A stretch of DNA of 64,000 bases from Antedon mediterranea. Lineage: Eukaryota; Echinodermata; Crinoidea; Comatulida; Antedonidae. Made by a program: the position numbers and the translations under genes. The notes beneath the pieces are model-generated. The model made no database searches. It saw only the letters and a program-made list of their open reading frames with translations, and had not been told where the DNA came from. Below are positions 35,980 through 47,175 of the stretch, one piece after another. Position 1 is the stretch's first letter. Each line of letters begins with the position of its first letter. The stretch spans positions 932,001-996,000 of the forward strand of contig NC_092679.1 in assembly GCF_964355755.1 (NCBI RefSeq), written 5' to 3'.

Positions 35980-37564
35980 AACTCCAGCGCTTCAAAACAC
36001 AAACAAATCGTCAACATATTGTACAAATAATACATATATAATTCCACATTTGGTCGATCAAGACATGGCAATTGTAAAATATATTCCGAGAATAAAAATG
36101 ATGTGTCCTCTTCAAAAGTGTTCTGAACATAAGTTTCGAATCCACACTCCACAACACACGACACACGACTGTGAGCGTGGGAAAGCACCGATACACAAAT
36201 TGAGTTTATCTTGAACAACTAAGTATTGATAGCGCGCCGTCATCAACCTCATTAATATTGATGAGAATGATAATTAACCAACCACGTCCGTCCCTAGCGC
36301 GTACCAACTCAAGCAATGGAAACCCAGACCAGACAGCAGCAGAGCGATAAATCGGTCACTCTTTTAGTAATTCGTAACCGCCTCTAAATACCCGTTCTTC
36401 TTATGATGGGCATACCTATACGATACCGTTACAGATAGTAAATAATACAGTCTTGTGTTATGTTTCGCTTTCTCTTCTTGCTATTATTCCCCCAGGCGGT
36501 CAGATTATGTTTTGGTTACTTCCTTTTTATTAGCTCTTCTCTGCATCGATCACTCAGCCCTATTAATATTCAAAAGGAATTCGTCGACGTAGTTCTCACG
36601 ATTGGTACAGGGGATATACATGGGTTTACGAAGTTTGAAGACAAAGCTATTTTGGCTGGGTTAACTGCCGTGGGCCGTGCTTAGCTCTTTTCAAGCCGCC
36701 TCGATGGGGAGTACTTTTGTAATTGTAACTTGTCTCAGCTGACAAGATAATCTTATTCAAATCACCTTATGTCAGAATTGCCTAAAAAAGTGTTATTGTA
36801 TAGCCTACCCGTTATTATTTTTAATGGTCCATCAAACATGAAGAAAGTGATGATAACGATACTTTTACATCATACAATTGTTACATTGTAGTATTTTTTT
36901 GGTTTGCCTAAATGCCTAAAAAAAGTACTAATTACAAAAGTTAACAAAAAATACGTCTACCAGTACTTTTTTTACAAAAATATTATGTTTTAGTTTCACG
37001 ACTTTTTCTGTACAGTACCATTAAAAATAAGTTGTAATATCAGTTAAAACAATTGTTTAGTTGAATATTGTTTCATATCAATATCCTTTTACGTAAAACA
37101 AGTCGTTATTTTGTAACTAATTAAAACACATGTTTTTAAAATTGTTTGAATAAAATTAAGTACTGTACCTGTATACGTGCTTAAAATAGTTTGGTTAAAG
37201 GCAACACAACAGGGGGCGCTATACCATTTTGAAACGCCAGGTTGAAAATATCAAATTGTGTTCAAATGAAGCCGCCCATATTATAACCCAGTGGTTATTG
37301 TTATTTTCAGGTGAAAAACCACAAAACAACAATTATGCATGTTATTTTTTAACATTACATTGTTTTAACAGATGCTTCTGTTGTATTATTTAAATTTTGA
37401 TTTTAAAGCATTTTTATGACCTTAGATACTTATTGTATCGATATTCATAAAATCTGATTAATTATAATTTATATAATAATTAATATTTAAAATAATAATC
37501 GGTCATGGCACTTTTATTAATTTAAATTTAATTCCACCCACATATCTACATATTTGCGCGTCAA

Positions 37565-37572
37565 TGACGTCA
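37565..37572. promoter_or_regulatory. Perfect CRE palindrome TGACGTCA
   Basis: TGACGTCA lies 1.6 kb upstream of the ligand ATG, with a second half-site (GACGTCAC) at 37,594. CREB/ATF binding is established for this octamer; function here is inferred. Confidence 0.35.
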
Positions 37573-37630
37573 AACTCGTCATCGCATGAAAGTCGACGTC
37601 ACTATTATTATGCCTACTCACTGTTTAGGC

Positions 37631-37750
37631 GTGGTTCCCAATTTAGACATCCTTATAGGCGCACAACGCAACTGAGTAATTGACCAATCAAAAGCGACAG
37701 TTCGGATCATTTACGCGTCGCTATTGGTCAAATTACTTGCGGTGTCCAAA
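37631..37750. mobile_element. Family B inverted-repeat element with CCAAT core, degraded
   Basis: GGTTCCCAATTTAGACATCC at the left, then GCGCACAACGCAACTGAGTA and the core ATTGACCAATCAAAAGCGAC ... GCTATTGGTCAAATTACTTG. The right GTGGGAACC end is lost (TGCGGTGTCC). Confidence 0.65.
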
Positions 37751-38456
37751 AAGTCTTGTACACAGTATAATTTTATTCATTTACGGCTATAAAGCCACTG
37801 AGCGGTAGGGTGGGGTCATCATGGGTGTGAACATATTATTTCTGATAGGCGATTTGGACAAGGTTGTAAAAGAAAATAGTATTACGGATCGAGTGTGGAG
37901 TGAGAGCATAGTGTAAAGTACTAAGTATATATGGTGTGAAACATTCAATAGTTCTAATACATTTTAGTCAACAGCTCTTGATCATTCATTAAATCGTTTC
38001 AAATCAATAAAGTACCTATAAACACAATCAATTAATACTAAAATGCTTTGAATATGACTCGATTAAGACGCGGCGGCGGCAATGGCCTAGAGGAGGTTGT
38101 ACTCCATGTAATACTATAGCTAGCATTCTTTTGTACTCTTTCTCCGTCGTCGCGTATCCGAGGTGGTTTCCGGCTAACCGACTGGATGACGGATTTCACC
38201 TGCACAATCTATCACCTTCCGTTTTCTCCCATAGAGAGGGGGGACGTCTACGTTTTTATCCCACAGCGATCAAGATGACCCCTATTCCGGTTTCTTGGAC
38301 GATGCCAATTGTTATGTTTACTTTCACTTTCTGCGAGACGTCGTGTGGCCGGCAAATGTGAAGAGAAAAATAAACGAAGTTTCCTCTTTTTAGTTAGTTT
38401 TAGATATGAAATTAGATCAATTGTAAATCGAAATTCTTCTGCTCAGTTGTCTACTA

Positions 38457-38476
38457 CCCGAGCTCGGGTATATATA
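38457..38476. promoter_or_regulatory. Palindrome CCCGAGCTCGGG abutting TATATATA
   Basis: A perfect 12-bp palindrome (38,457-38,468) is directly followed by TATATATA and ATGCAAAATGCAAG. It could be a core promoter upstream of the ligand gene or a chance motif. Confidence 0.3.
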
Positions 38477-38604
38477 TGCAAAATGCAAGCGAGTCGAGAA
38501 GGCAACAAAGCCAGTGTGTGTATATTTTAGATAGTTTACGACCAATATTAATTATTTAAATGAATTAAAATAGGCCCACATTGTCACACTTTGGTATTTG
38601 CTAA

Positions 38605-38702
38605 TCCAACATAAAACGCAAGCGCAATTTGACCAATCACAACACGACGGATCATTCGAACTGTCGCTTGTGATTGGTCAACTCAACCTAACGCGCAAGT
38701 AA
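38605..38702. mobile_element. Family B inverted-repeat element, core copy
   Basis: ACGCAAGCGCAATTTGACCA then ATCACAACACGAC and the inverted TCGCTTGTGATTGGTCAACT ... CGCGCAAG. Inverted CCAAT pair conserved; outer ends missing. Confidence 0.65.
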
Positions 38703-39679
38703 GTACACACAGGATACAAAGAACACGATATGTAGACGGCGATATAACACTGTGAATGTTTCTTAAAAGCGCACTTGATACAGTTTACATAAAAAATAGA
38801 AATGCAAATGTTATTGGTTTTAATGATTATTTTAACTAATTAAGGAGGTAGTAGGTCTAATCTTCCATAAATCAAAACAAAATAAGTTCTATAGTTTTTA
38901 ATTATATTTCTTTCTTTCATTCATTCATTTCACTCGGCGGTAAATGACGAAACAGTTTCTCAATCAGGGCGTTGACTTTAACAACATCCACCGATGACGA
39001 CGTTGATTAGAAACGTATGTATTTGGTGTCATAGTGATAATTAAGAAATGTGGAATAAAAACAAACAAATTCCGAGTGGTTTAACCTCAATTAATCTAAA
39101 GGTGCATTTAGACGACACCACATCAGACAGCAATTAATGAACACACGCACATATTTTTTTCGGACGGTAATATTAATTTTTCCCCTAATTTTCCCATGGT
39201 ATTCGTACAATATTCGAGGACCTCACAAAACGTAAATGATTTTTGACCGATTTAAACCTAAATGCATACTTTAAAAAATACACTGTATGTTTGTTTTTTA
39301 TATCTATATTTTTTATTCCAACTTAAGAGAACAATAATAGATGGTAATAATTAGAAAAATATTGCAAATTTCGCTAAAATTAACTCTGGGTGAATATTGC
39401 TAAATTACGTTTTATTTAGCTACACTGTAGTACCACACAATATCACATGACCAAACTAATTTGCATATTGTATATCATTTACGATACATTACATAATTAT
39501 TAATCAGTGTGTAATTTGCATATGGTCTGACATAATTAATTTTAATTTGCATAAAGCATAACGTATCATTTACACGTGTTTTAAAAAAAGGTATCGATGC
39601 AAAAATTGCATATTACACTTATACTAACACAATAAGCCTACAAGATTGAATCATGCATGCCTACTCCAATATATTTATA

Positions 39680-39830
39680 AAGCTTGGTTCCTACTACATA
39701 CGTAACGCAAGGACGTAAACGCAACGCCGCAAGCGAGTTGACCAATGACAAGCGACAGTTCGAATAATCCATCGCTTGTGATTGGTTAATTCACTTACGT
39801 TGCGCGCAAGAGAGACCTCCGTGTATCGCA
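39680..39830. mobile_element. Family B inverted-repeat element
   Basis: Left end AAGCTTGGTTCCTACTACAT, inner ACGCAAGGACGTAAACGCAA, core TTGACCAATGACAAGCGACA and its inverse ATCGCTTGTGATTGGTTAAT. The right terminus is degraded. Confidence 0.75.
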
Positions 39831-39843
39831 TTTTTTGCGTTAA

Positions 39844-39932
39844 ATTAACAATGTAGGGTGTCAATTGATCGTTAAATTTACAACTTAGGGTGTCAATTGA
39901 CCGTTAAATCAACAACTTAGGGTGTCAAGTGA
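39844..39932. repeat. 32-bp tandem repeat, three copies
   Basis: TTAGGGTGTCAATTGACCGT starts units at about 39,855, 39,887 and 39,919, followed by TAAATCAACAAC. A few substitutions separate the copies. Confidence 0.9.
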
Positions 39933-40044
39933 CTAATGTCATAAGAACACATAATGAAATCTCGTATTTTATACCAAATAAATAATAACCACTATTTAAT
40001 CTGGAAGTCTACATTAATCTGTTCACCCGGATGTTAAGGAAGAA

Positions 40045-40083
40045 GGGGGGGGGGGGGGGTGGAGAACTGGGGGGGGGGGGGGG
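40045..40083 (+). repeat. Two 15-G runs separated by nine bases
   Basis: Fifteen G, TGGAGAACT, then fifteen G, immediately followed by CCTGCC. The tract can form stable G-quadruplexes on the plus strand (C-rich on the sense strand of both genes). Run length may be affected by sequencing error. Confidence 0.9.
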
Positions 40084-41351
40084 CCTGCCTGGTTATATAA
40101 TTACTTACTATTCTATAAAATTATGAAAGTTCTTATACAAATTAAATTTATATTATTATTTAAATTTATATAATATTTGATGATAATTTATAATAGTATT
40201 TATAATAGTTAGGCCTATATTTAACAAAATGCAACAAAATCAGTGAAAAAATATGTTAGAAAAGATTATTTACAAATAATCACAAAAAAAAAAGCACAAA
40301 AATCCACGCATGCCTCTCTAAAACCAACTGCAACTAATCGACATTATAGCTATTAGCATACAGTAAAACGTCTAATAGGGGTTGGGGAAGGGGGATACTT
40401 TGGGGACCCAACATAGTGCATGCTGTACACTAATTCGGGGTTGGCTGTTAAGTATTTACCCCTTGCTTGTTTCACGGGATGTCCCATTAACAAAGGAGGG
40501 GGATCTACTATTAAAGGGAATTTGATTAAATGGACTTCTTAGTTGGAGGAGGAAGGCTGTAGTTGACCGTAGTTGAACTTGTGTGTACAAGGAAGCAGAA
40601 CCATAGACAAATTGTACATGGAAGAACAAAGTATAAAGAACTTATCATCACGAGTACTAGACCTACTCTACAGCGGTTAAATTAATTAGATATTAGAAAA
40701 CATACACGTGCGTACAAGTGTACAGCAAACATATCCGGTATTACCAAAGTGTGAACACGACTTAAAAATCGAGACAATGTAAACACAATTTAAGAATTCT
40801 AATTGGTTTTAACCATGTCTGAAATAATGTAAGGAGATTGTCCGAATTATTTGCCGACGACACGCGTCATATAAGCAAACGCGTATAGTTAATGGTAACT
40901 AAGTGACGAGAATATTTCACATTTTATGATTATTTGAATATCACCATCTGCTTCTAAGTGAGTGGTAAAGAGATTATTCAATTTGGTTACCTTTCACCTA
41001 ATTTATCATTGATTGTCGGTAGCATTATCATTCGCAGCTATAAGACTATTTTATGATATCTACATTCTTTGTTGACCATACTCACAATACGTGTTTAAAT
41101 ATCTTATTATAGAGACTGTGTAGGTTATACATATTGCGGATTTACAGCCAAATAGTTAGGAGAGTCGTCCAACAATGTTTCGGATGCTTTTATACAGCTT
41201 TTAAAAGCAGCTGTTAATTTAAATTAAATCGATGCAATCGTGTCTGTGTACAGTTCATCCTTTAGTTTGTAATTCATGGTTTATAAAACCGAGTAGGTAG
41301 GCTGTTCTATATTATCAATGCCGTAAACTTTTTTCCACTTGGATAAAACGT

Positions 41352-41617
41352 AAAGCCTGGTTTCCACTAGAGACGCAACGCAATGACGTAGGCGCAACGC
41401 AATTGAGTTGACCAATGACGACTGTTCGAATATAAATCCAACGCTCCTCTCATTGGTCAACTGACTTGCGTTGCGTATTAGGTTTCTGCATTGCGTGGAA
41501 ACTCGGAGCTTTCGTGCACGCGCACCACCACAAGTGAGTTGAAATTACAACCGTTGAATGCGTTTTTTGCGCTTACTGTACGTACTTTTTGCATTGCGTC
41601 CCAGTGGGAACAATGCT
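41352..41617. mobile_element. Family B inverted-repeat element, long copy
   Basis: Left AAGCCTGGTTTCCACTAGAG, right GCGTCCCAGTGGGAACAATG. The core has TTGACCAATGACGACTGTTC and CTCATTGGTCAACTGACTTG. An internal GCATTGCGTGGAAACT suggests a nested or rearranged end. Confidence 0.75.
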
Positions 41618-42280
41618 CTACGATTTCGGCGCAGTAAACCCTGAATTATATTCTACTAATGTATTGATGGATGGCCAACTAAACCAAGCTTACAACAAAC
41701 ATCAGATTAACGAAGAGCAAAATTAAAAACACAAATGTTAAAAATTATAAAATGTCAAATTAGGCCTATTACACATTTATTACTTTCAAAGCAACTTGAG
41801 TAGTTATTTGTTTTATAACTGGGAACATTTACAACAAGCACACTTATATGGATTTTGTCCGTAGGAAACATCAAATAGTTCAAGACGTAGAAACAAGCAA
41901 AATTAAATCAATGGTTTTCGTGATTTAAAATCTTCAACGGTTCGCGTTGCGTACAAAATGGTTGCAGACGAAGTTAGTTTATAGCAAGAGGAAGAACAGA
42001 AACAATTTCAACATCACTTTACAGTAAAAGTCGTAGAATAAGTATTATTTAGATACTATGAACTGTATGGTAGAAAGCAGGATAAAATAGGTTATTAGTA
42101 AGAGAACCAATACCTTACACAGAGTAAAACTCAGTGAACCATAGCTTGCACGAATTCTGATGATGAGAAGTGGAAGAAAAAGATGAAATTAAGTTTTATA
42201 TAATAAATGATTCATAGAGTATGTAGTAAAATAAATTTGACAGTACATCCCTATTAGGGGACACAACATACTGTCTCCTA

Positions 42281-42390
42281 AAGCTTGGTTCCCATTGGGA
42301 CGCAACGCAAGGACGGGTTGTCACTTTTCATTGGTCAACACGCTTGCGTTGCGTTTACGTCCCTGAGTTGCGTCCTAGTGGGAACCTAGC
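42281..42390. mobile_element. Family B inverted-repeat element, short complete copy
   Basis: Left AAGCTTGGTTCCCATTGGGA then CGCAACGCAAGGACG, right GAGTTGCGTCCTAGTGGGAA then CC. The centre is shortened to one TTTTCATTGGTCAACA motif. It lies about 550 bp downstream of the RhoGEF poly(A) signal. Confidence 0.8.
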
Positions 42391-42944
42391 GTTCATGGGG
42401 TGACACTTTGCATAGAAGTGGGCTTGTAGTGTTAAAACACATGTGTTTCCCTTGTATTTGTTTTACATAAAAGTGTCCCATTTTATAGGACTGTTCCATC
42501 CCATGAGTAAGGGTGTTTCAAAGGATGGTGTGCTAATATGATAGCAATTGAGGCTGATGTGTCCAGTTGGTGTATCGTTCCAGTAACTTAATGTAATATA
42601 GGCTTAAATTAAGGAATATAATTTAAAATCTATTAATTTTATAATACCCTTATTGTTATATGTCCTAGATGTTCTTAGTGTTGAAATCAATCAAATCCCA
42701 TCACAGTTTGCTACTGTATACAAAGAGATATCTCTCCATGATACATATAAATGCTGGTGTATATAAGAGAGGATTGTTCACAGCACTTTGTGGCTATTTT
42801 GATAAATATCACATACTTAAAAAACAATGTAACAGATAACATTGCAACTAAATACTTGTAGTAAAATGGAGGTCCATACAAAATTAATGCTTTACGTTCT
42901 ATTTAGTATTTTCACTATATTAGTATTTAATCATAGGTTTCTGG

Positions 42945-42950
42945 TTTATT
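42945..42950 (-). terminator. Polyadenylation signal AATAAA of the PLEKHG-like gene
   Basis: AATAAA on the minus strand lies 93 nt after the TAA at 43043 and is the first such hexamer there. It implies a short 3' UTR ending near 42,925. Confidence 0.55.
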
Positions 42951-43042
42951 GTCCCAATAAATTATAATGTGAACTAATAATATAGGAATTACTTACAACT
43001 CTTACATGAGACAATACAAAACTTAAATAAACGAAAATATTA

Positions 43043-43241
43043 TTATTTGACTAATAGTTTATCTAGCAGTTTATAACAAGCTTCTATCGGGATTGTAGAC
43101 GAAATGAGATGGTCAGTTAGCAGACTGTGACAAGTGGACGTGTACTCCATCCAGCCATCACGGTCATTTAACAGACCATTATGAGTGGACTTTTGCCAAC
43201 CGCCATGGTATGGTAAATTACTGTATCTTTCATCTACCGTC
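43043..43241 (-). CDS. PLEKHG: PLEKHG-like terminal exon and stop codon
   Basis: After acceptor GTGTTTTTAG the phase-2 frame encodes TVDERYSNLPYHGGWQKSTH and continues for 65 residues to ...KLLDKLLVK and TAA. The sequence looks coding (mixed composition, no low-complexity runs), and the split codon restores Arg exactly. I do not recognise a domain in it. An AATAAA lies 93 nt downstream. If the splice is not used, the protein ends at 43973 instead. Confidence 0.65.
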
Positions 43242-43659
43242 CTAAAAACACTTATTTTCTTAAAATAAAATGAGGAATACTTAACAGAGATCAAAACATT
43301 TCTTGTTTTGGTTTTAAAACACACACAAAAAAGACTGTAGGGCATTACTTAATTCTTTACAAAAAATGATATTTGTTTCTACATATATTATAGTACAATT
43401 ATAAAATCTTATATGGTATATTTACAAAAGATACAAAAAGATAAATTTACATTTTTTTTACAGAAAATTTAGATGCTGGTAAAAGATCAAGTTTGCAGGT
43501 AGACAAGGTTTAAAAATGATTAAAACAAATATATTAAAAATATATAGCAAGATGGTTGGTAACAGCAGTAATGTTATCATACAGCAGGGCTGTATTTAAG
43601 TGTGTAATGAAACAAGTTTAAGTGTCTTATTTATATTCTTACATTATTTCCTGTCATGG

Positions 43660-43775
43660 ACATGGTGGCAGGTCAAATGAGAGCCGTTCGGGACAGGGGC
43701 GATAACAGTTATTGTATGTGTACATTTTTTGAGACAGTTATATAAAGCGCGATATAAATGTAAATTCATTATCAA
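43660..43775 (+). mobile_element. Possible LINE/SINE 3' tail, second copy
   Basis: TTGAGACAGTTATATAAAGC followed by GCGATATAAATGTAAATTCA resembles the tail at 560-615. It lies in the last intron of the PLEKHG-like gene. Only the tail is recognisable. Confidence 0.35.
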
Positions 43776-43976
43776 TTACTAATACAAACTTTAGTGGAAA
43801 TATGCCAACTACATAATGATAAACCATGGAGCTATAATTATAGCATTATTTGCATTTAAGTAAAAAACACTTAGATTTGTGTAAGTGAGTTTAGCTGGAA
43901 GAAATGTAAAGGTCTTTGTATGATAAACAAAGGTTGTATAAAGCAAACAAAGTTGAAGCAACATGAATTCAACTAC

Positions 43977-45633
43977 CTGCTGACATTTTCTCTCCATTTC
44001 TTTTTGGAGATTTCTGCTTGAACATCAACGGTCTTTGGAACCGGTTTACTGTACGCCCTCTGGAGTAGCTGCTGGCGTTGTTTAACAGAGCGGAACAATA
44101 CACCATCTTCGTCATCAAGGCCACTAGACCTAGAGGACCATCTGCGATGCTTGGATTCAAGTGGTGAACTTAACTTGATACTAGTAACTGAACTGCAAGA
44201 GTTGTGTCTAGTAAGTTTTGTTCTTTTACAGTCAGTCTCATCAAAACTGCTTTCCTCTTCAATTTCAACTGGTACTAATCTCTCCACTTCTGTATTTGTT
44301 TTTGGAATCGGTTTTGTGACACACTTTTCTAACTCTTTCTGTCTTTCTTTCAAAGATTTAAACTTAGGCGGAAGATCTTTTATTTCGTTTCTCTTTTGGT
44401 AAGCTGTGTTTTCTTTGATGCTACGTAATCGATCTTTAATACTTGGACCTCGTTTAAAATTACCAAGTGGTTCATCATCGTCGGCTAAAATGTCAGAATT
44501 GTTTGGAAGACTGAGTCTAGTAACAGCATCTGCAGACTTTGCCTTTCTGATAGCAAACCTTCGTTCCAACTCTCTTCCTTTTCTTTCAGTATCACCACGC
44601 TTCTCTACGTTTGTTTCGTTATCTCTTATTTCTACAAATGGTTGCATGGTTTCCTCCTCAAAACGCATCATTGGCAGCAAGTCTTTAAGTTCATTTTCAG
44701 TTTTAGGTTGCGACGGCAATGTATCCAAAATTAGAATGTTACTCAAAGATGGTCTTGACGTACGTTTCACACGTTGGCTGTAATCTCTTGCCATTTTGAA
44801 AACCTTTGAAGCTCTTACGCTTACTGCTGAAATTGGTTTATTAGTTTGGATACTCACCTCTGTGTTTTTTACACGTGATGTTTCCTCTTTCTTTTTCACA
44901 ACAATATCTCCATGAGAGTTTTGCCAAGATTCCTTCTCTTTTGCTATCTCGTTCTCTTGTTCTGCCACAATGTCTTGAAAGGAATCTAAGATGCTCTCAT
45001 GTGAAGAGAAAGATTGATCCAAACTTGATTCACTGTTTGTCCCTTTTACAGCTTTATTTAACGCAGGTTCTGAATTTATTTTGTTGGAGAGAAAACTTTG
45101 TTCCAAACGACGATTAGACACATTCTCCAAAGTCTGTAACCCACTACTAACCGATCTGGAAAGAGGTTGTTTGGAAATTGCTGGATTGTTTAAGAACGTG
45201 TCGGCACTGAGAGGGCGATGTAATTTCTTTATTCCGCTGATACGACCTCCTCTAATCAATGGTCGTTTGATCCAAACATCTCGACTATCCAGGATTATAT
45301 CTTCTGGTTTCTTGCGCTTGAAATCTTTAATGTTGGAACGTAGTTTAAACGGAGAAGATTTGTCTTTGATTGTTACATCTTCTTCCTCTTCTTCTTGGAT
45401 GACATTTTCTATCGTGTCATGAAGAGTTTCAAGAATATCCAGTTCATCTGGACTCTCTTCACCGGCATCTTCTTTACTTGGTTGTTCAATTGTGTCTGTC
45501 TTTGTTTCTGGACTCTCTTCACCGGCATCTTCTTTACTTGGTTGTTCAATTGTGTCTGTCTTTGTTTCTGGTGCAATGGTTTCTTCTGTTGGTTCTATCT
45601 CTGCAGGTTGTTGGTCATTTTGTTTGTTTGCAT
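43977..45633 (-). CDS. PLEKHG: PLEKHG-like large C-terminal exon (1.66 kb)
   Basis: About 552 residues form one open frame rich in E, K, S and R, predicted largely disordered. It starts DANKQNDQQPAEIEPTEE, holds two identical 20-residue repeats (PETKTDTIEQPSKEDAGEES), several basic-serine motifs such as RAYSKPVPK, and ends KKKWRENVS. The frame meets TAG at 43973-43975, but CAG|GTAGTT just before it makes a good donor in phase 2, and a phase-2 exon is available at 43241. I therefore read this as the penultimate exon. Plus-strand open frames over the same interval are shadows. Confidence 0.85.
45447..45566 (-). repeat. In-frame 60-bp exact tandem duplication in the PLEKHG-like coding sequence
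   Basis: Two identical 60-bp units at 45,447-45,506 and 45,507-45,566 encode the 20-residue block PETKTDTIEQPSKEDAGEES twice. Identity at synonymous sites implies a recent event or allelic length variation. Confidence 0.97.
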
Positions 45634-46097
45634 CTAGCAAAGAATGAAAAACATTTTTTTAGTTCTTCAGTGATAAGATTAAAAAACTAAATAAGAAATA
45701 AAAACTCAACTCAAATTTAATCAGTACTACAAACCAAACTAAACAGTTTCAGAAACTATCTTCTTGATTGAAGTATTTTATTATCTTTATAAATTAAGCT
45801 ATTAATACAGTACTTATTATTAATGTTCAGTTTAAAACTTTTGGCTTTGATAAGTTTAAAAAACTGTCTGTCGCCCTCTATAAAGGTATTCAACTAAAAT
45901 TATTATCTAAATGGACATTCCTCGGTAAAAATTGAAAATTAAGGAAGATGATGATTATGATGTAATAACATCTGATAGATCAACATGCTGAAATTTAAAT
46001 AAAACAGAATAGGACTACAGTAAAATTATTTTCAGATGGTAAAGTTTAGAGAATTCATCCACTGGATTTCTTAATTATAGGACTAAATATTGCTTAC

Positions 46098-46161
46098 CAG
46101 TATTGTCATCTTTTGGTAAAATGAGATTCTCTTCAGGTTGTGCTATATCTGTGGTCTCATC
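46098..46161 (-). CDS. PLEKHG: PLEKHG-like exon: short acidic linker
   Basis: The 64-nt exon (phase 0 in, phase 1 out) encodes DETTDIAQPEENLILPKDDN then T. Acceptor TTGGTAG, donor GTAAGC; its last base completes the Asp codon at the start of the large exon. The composition is acidic and no fold is evident. Confidence 0.75.
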
Positions 46162-46338
46162 CTACCAATAAAATAAAGCAGGTAAGTAAGTAAGTACTTA
46201 ATAGTTGCTACATACTTTGTACAGTTTGGTAGTGAGAGACAAACTCTTTCTTGAGAAATGAGATTAAAACTTTGAACTCCAGAAATCAAGACAGTGCCCA
46301 CCACAGAGTTTGTCAAATTGTACACAGAATGTAGTTAC

Positions 46339-46464
46339 CTTGTCATTAACTTGACCTGCACTCAATCTGTTAGGTGAGTTTGAGCTCTCACTCTCACTCA
46401 TGGATTCTTCTGTACTACATATACCCTCCTGTCGTACCAGGCTACTTGCTCTTTTACCAGTCAT
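46339..46464 (-). CDS. PLEKHG: PLEKHG-like exon: Ser/Glu-rich linker
   Basis: The 42-codon phase 0-0 exon encodes MTGKRASSLVRQEGICSTEE and SMSESESSNSPNRLSAGQVN then DK. It is predicted to be disordered, with an acidic/serine cluster typical of phosphorylated linkers. The acceptor TTTTTTCCTAG is strong; the donor is GTAACT. It could also serve as an alternative first exon because it starts with ATG. Confidence 0.75.
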
Positions 46465-46776
46465 CTAGGAAAAAACAAAATTAAATAAGTTATTTTAAAA
46501 TTAACTTCATTTTCGTGTCACTATTATGAATTATGTTTCCGGGATCCTTGACAGCAAGAAACAAAAGCATTTTGACAAACATACATGGCAAAGGTGACTG
46601 GTTTTAGGACAGTTGACGTATGGAATAATTATAAAAGCAAAATAAAATAAAAACAAATTATAATCAGCAAATCAGTCAACAGAATATACAAACTGTATAC
46701 ATTCTTAATAATAAATATATATTTATATAATTAAAGTATCAAACTGTTTGTATCTAAATTATGTAATATACATCTT

Positions 46777-46910
46777 AAGCTCTGTCTTCACTATCAAACT
46801 AGTTTGACAAAAAAAGTGTGATGTGTCCAAATATGGTAGTGATATTCCCAAATGTGGTAGAGATATGGCATAATTATGTCCATATAAGTGTGATAGTGTA
46901 GACAGAACTT
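46777..46910. mobile_element. Family A inverted-repeat element (MITE-like)
   Basis: Left end AAGCTCTGTCTTCACTATCA, right end GTGATAGTGTAGACAGAACT. It sits in an intron of the PLEKHG-like gene, so the family is not confined to one gene. Confidence 0.8.
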
Positions 46911-47039
46911 TACATCATTTCACAGACGCAAAAAACAATACTGCAGAAATAAAATGTACAGCAAGTATCTCTCCAATTAAAAAACTAATTGGTGGAAAGA
47001 ATGAGAATTGCAGCCTTGGTGGTCTCTAATTTTAAACAT

Positions 47040-47175
47040 TAGCATCTATCGACTTTTTTATTGTAATTGTTGTTTACTATATCATATTTTTTTGTGTATA
47101 TTTCTTATGGATGCACCTTCCACTTGGTCTAGTGCCACTGTTGTAAAAGTGTAAACTCCAAATAAATTATTATTA
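47040..47175 (+). mobile_element. Possible retroposon 3' tail
   Basis: TTTATTGTAATTGTTGTTTA through GGATGCACCTTCCACTTGG, GCCACTGTTGTAAAAGTG and AAATAAATTATTATTATTTA resembles a non-LTR retroposon tail with an AT-rich simple repeat end. The body is not recognised. Confidence 0.35.

Larger units (their letters stand above)
35980..42920. other. Intergenic region upstream of the Notch ligand
   Basis: No coding exon was recognised. The region includes the 5' UTR/promoter of the ligand, with modestly GC-richer patches at 36,170-36,370 and 38,050-38,480. It also holds family B inverted-repeat elements near 37.63, 38.61, 39.68, 41.35 and 42.28 kb, a perfect CRE at 37,565, a three-copy 32-bp repeat at 39,844-39,932 and two long G runs at 40,045-40,083. 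Short plus-strand open frames at 36,460 and 38,131 show no family signature. Confidence 0.6.

Noticed and set aside
36460-36684. Plus-strand open frame starting with a hydrophobic MFRFLFLLLF segment
   Set aside because: No recognisable domain, no good splice context, and it lies in the ligand upstream region; likely chance.
38843-38865. GAGGTAGTAGGT matching nucleotides 2-13 of let-7
   Set aside because: The match stops after 12 bases and the flanks contain no complementary arm able to form a precursor hairpin.
43973-43975. TAG as the normal stop codon of the RhoGEF
   Set aside because: Kept only as the alternative end: a good donor precedes it and a phase-matched coding exon with stop and poly(A) signal follows.
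44151-45690. Several plus-strand open frames of 70-125 codons
   Set aside because: They overlap the 1.66-kb coding exon of the RhoGEF on the other strand and lack any family signature.
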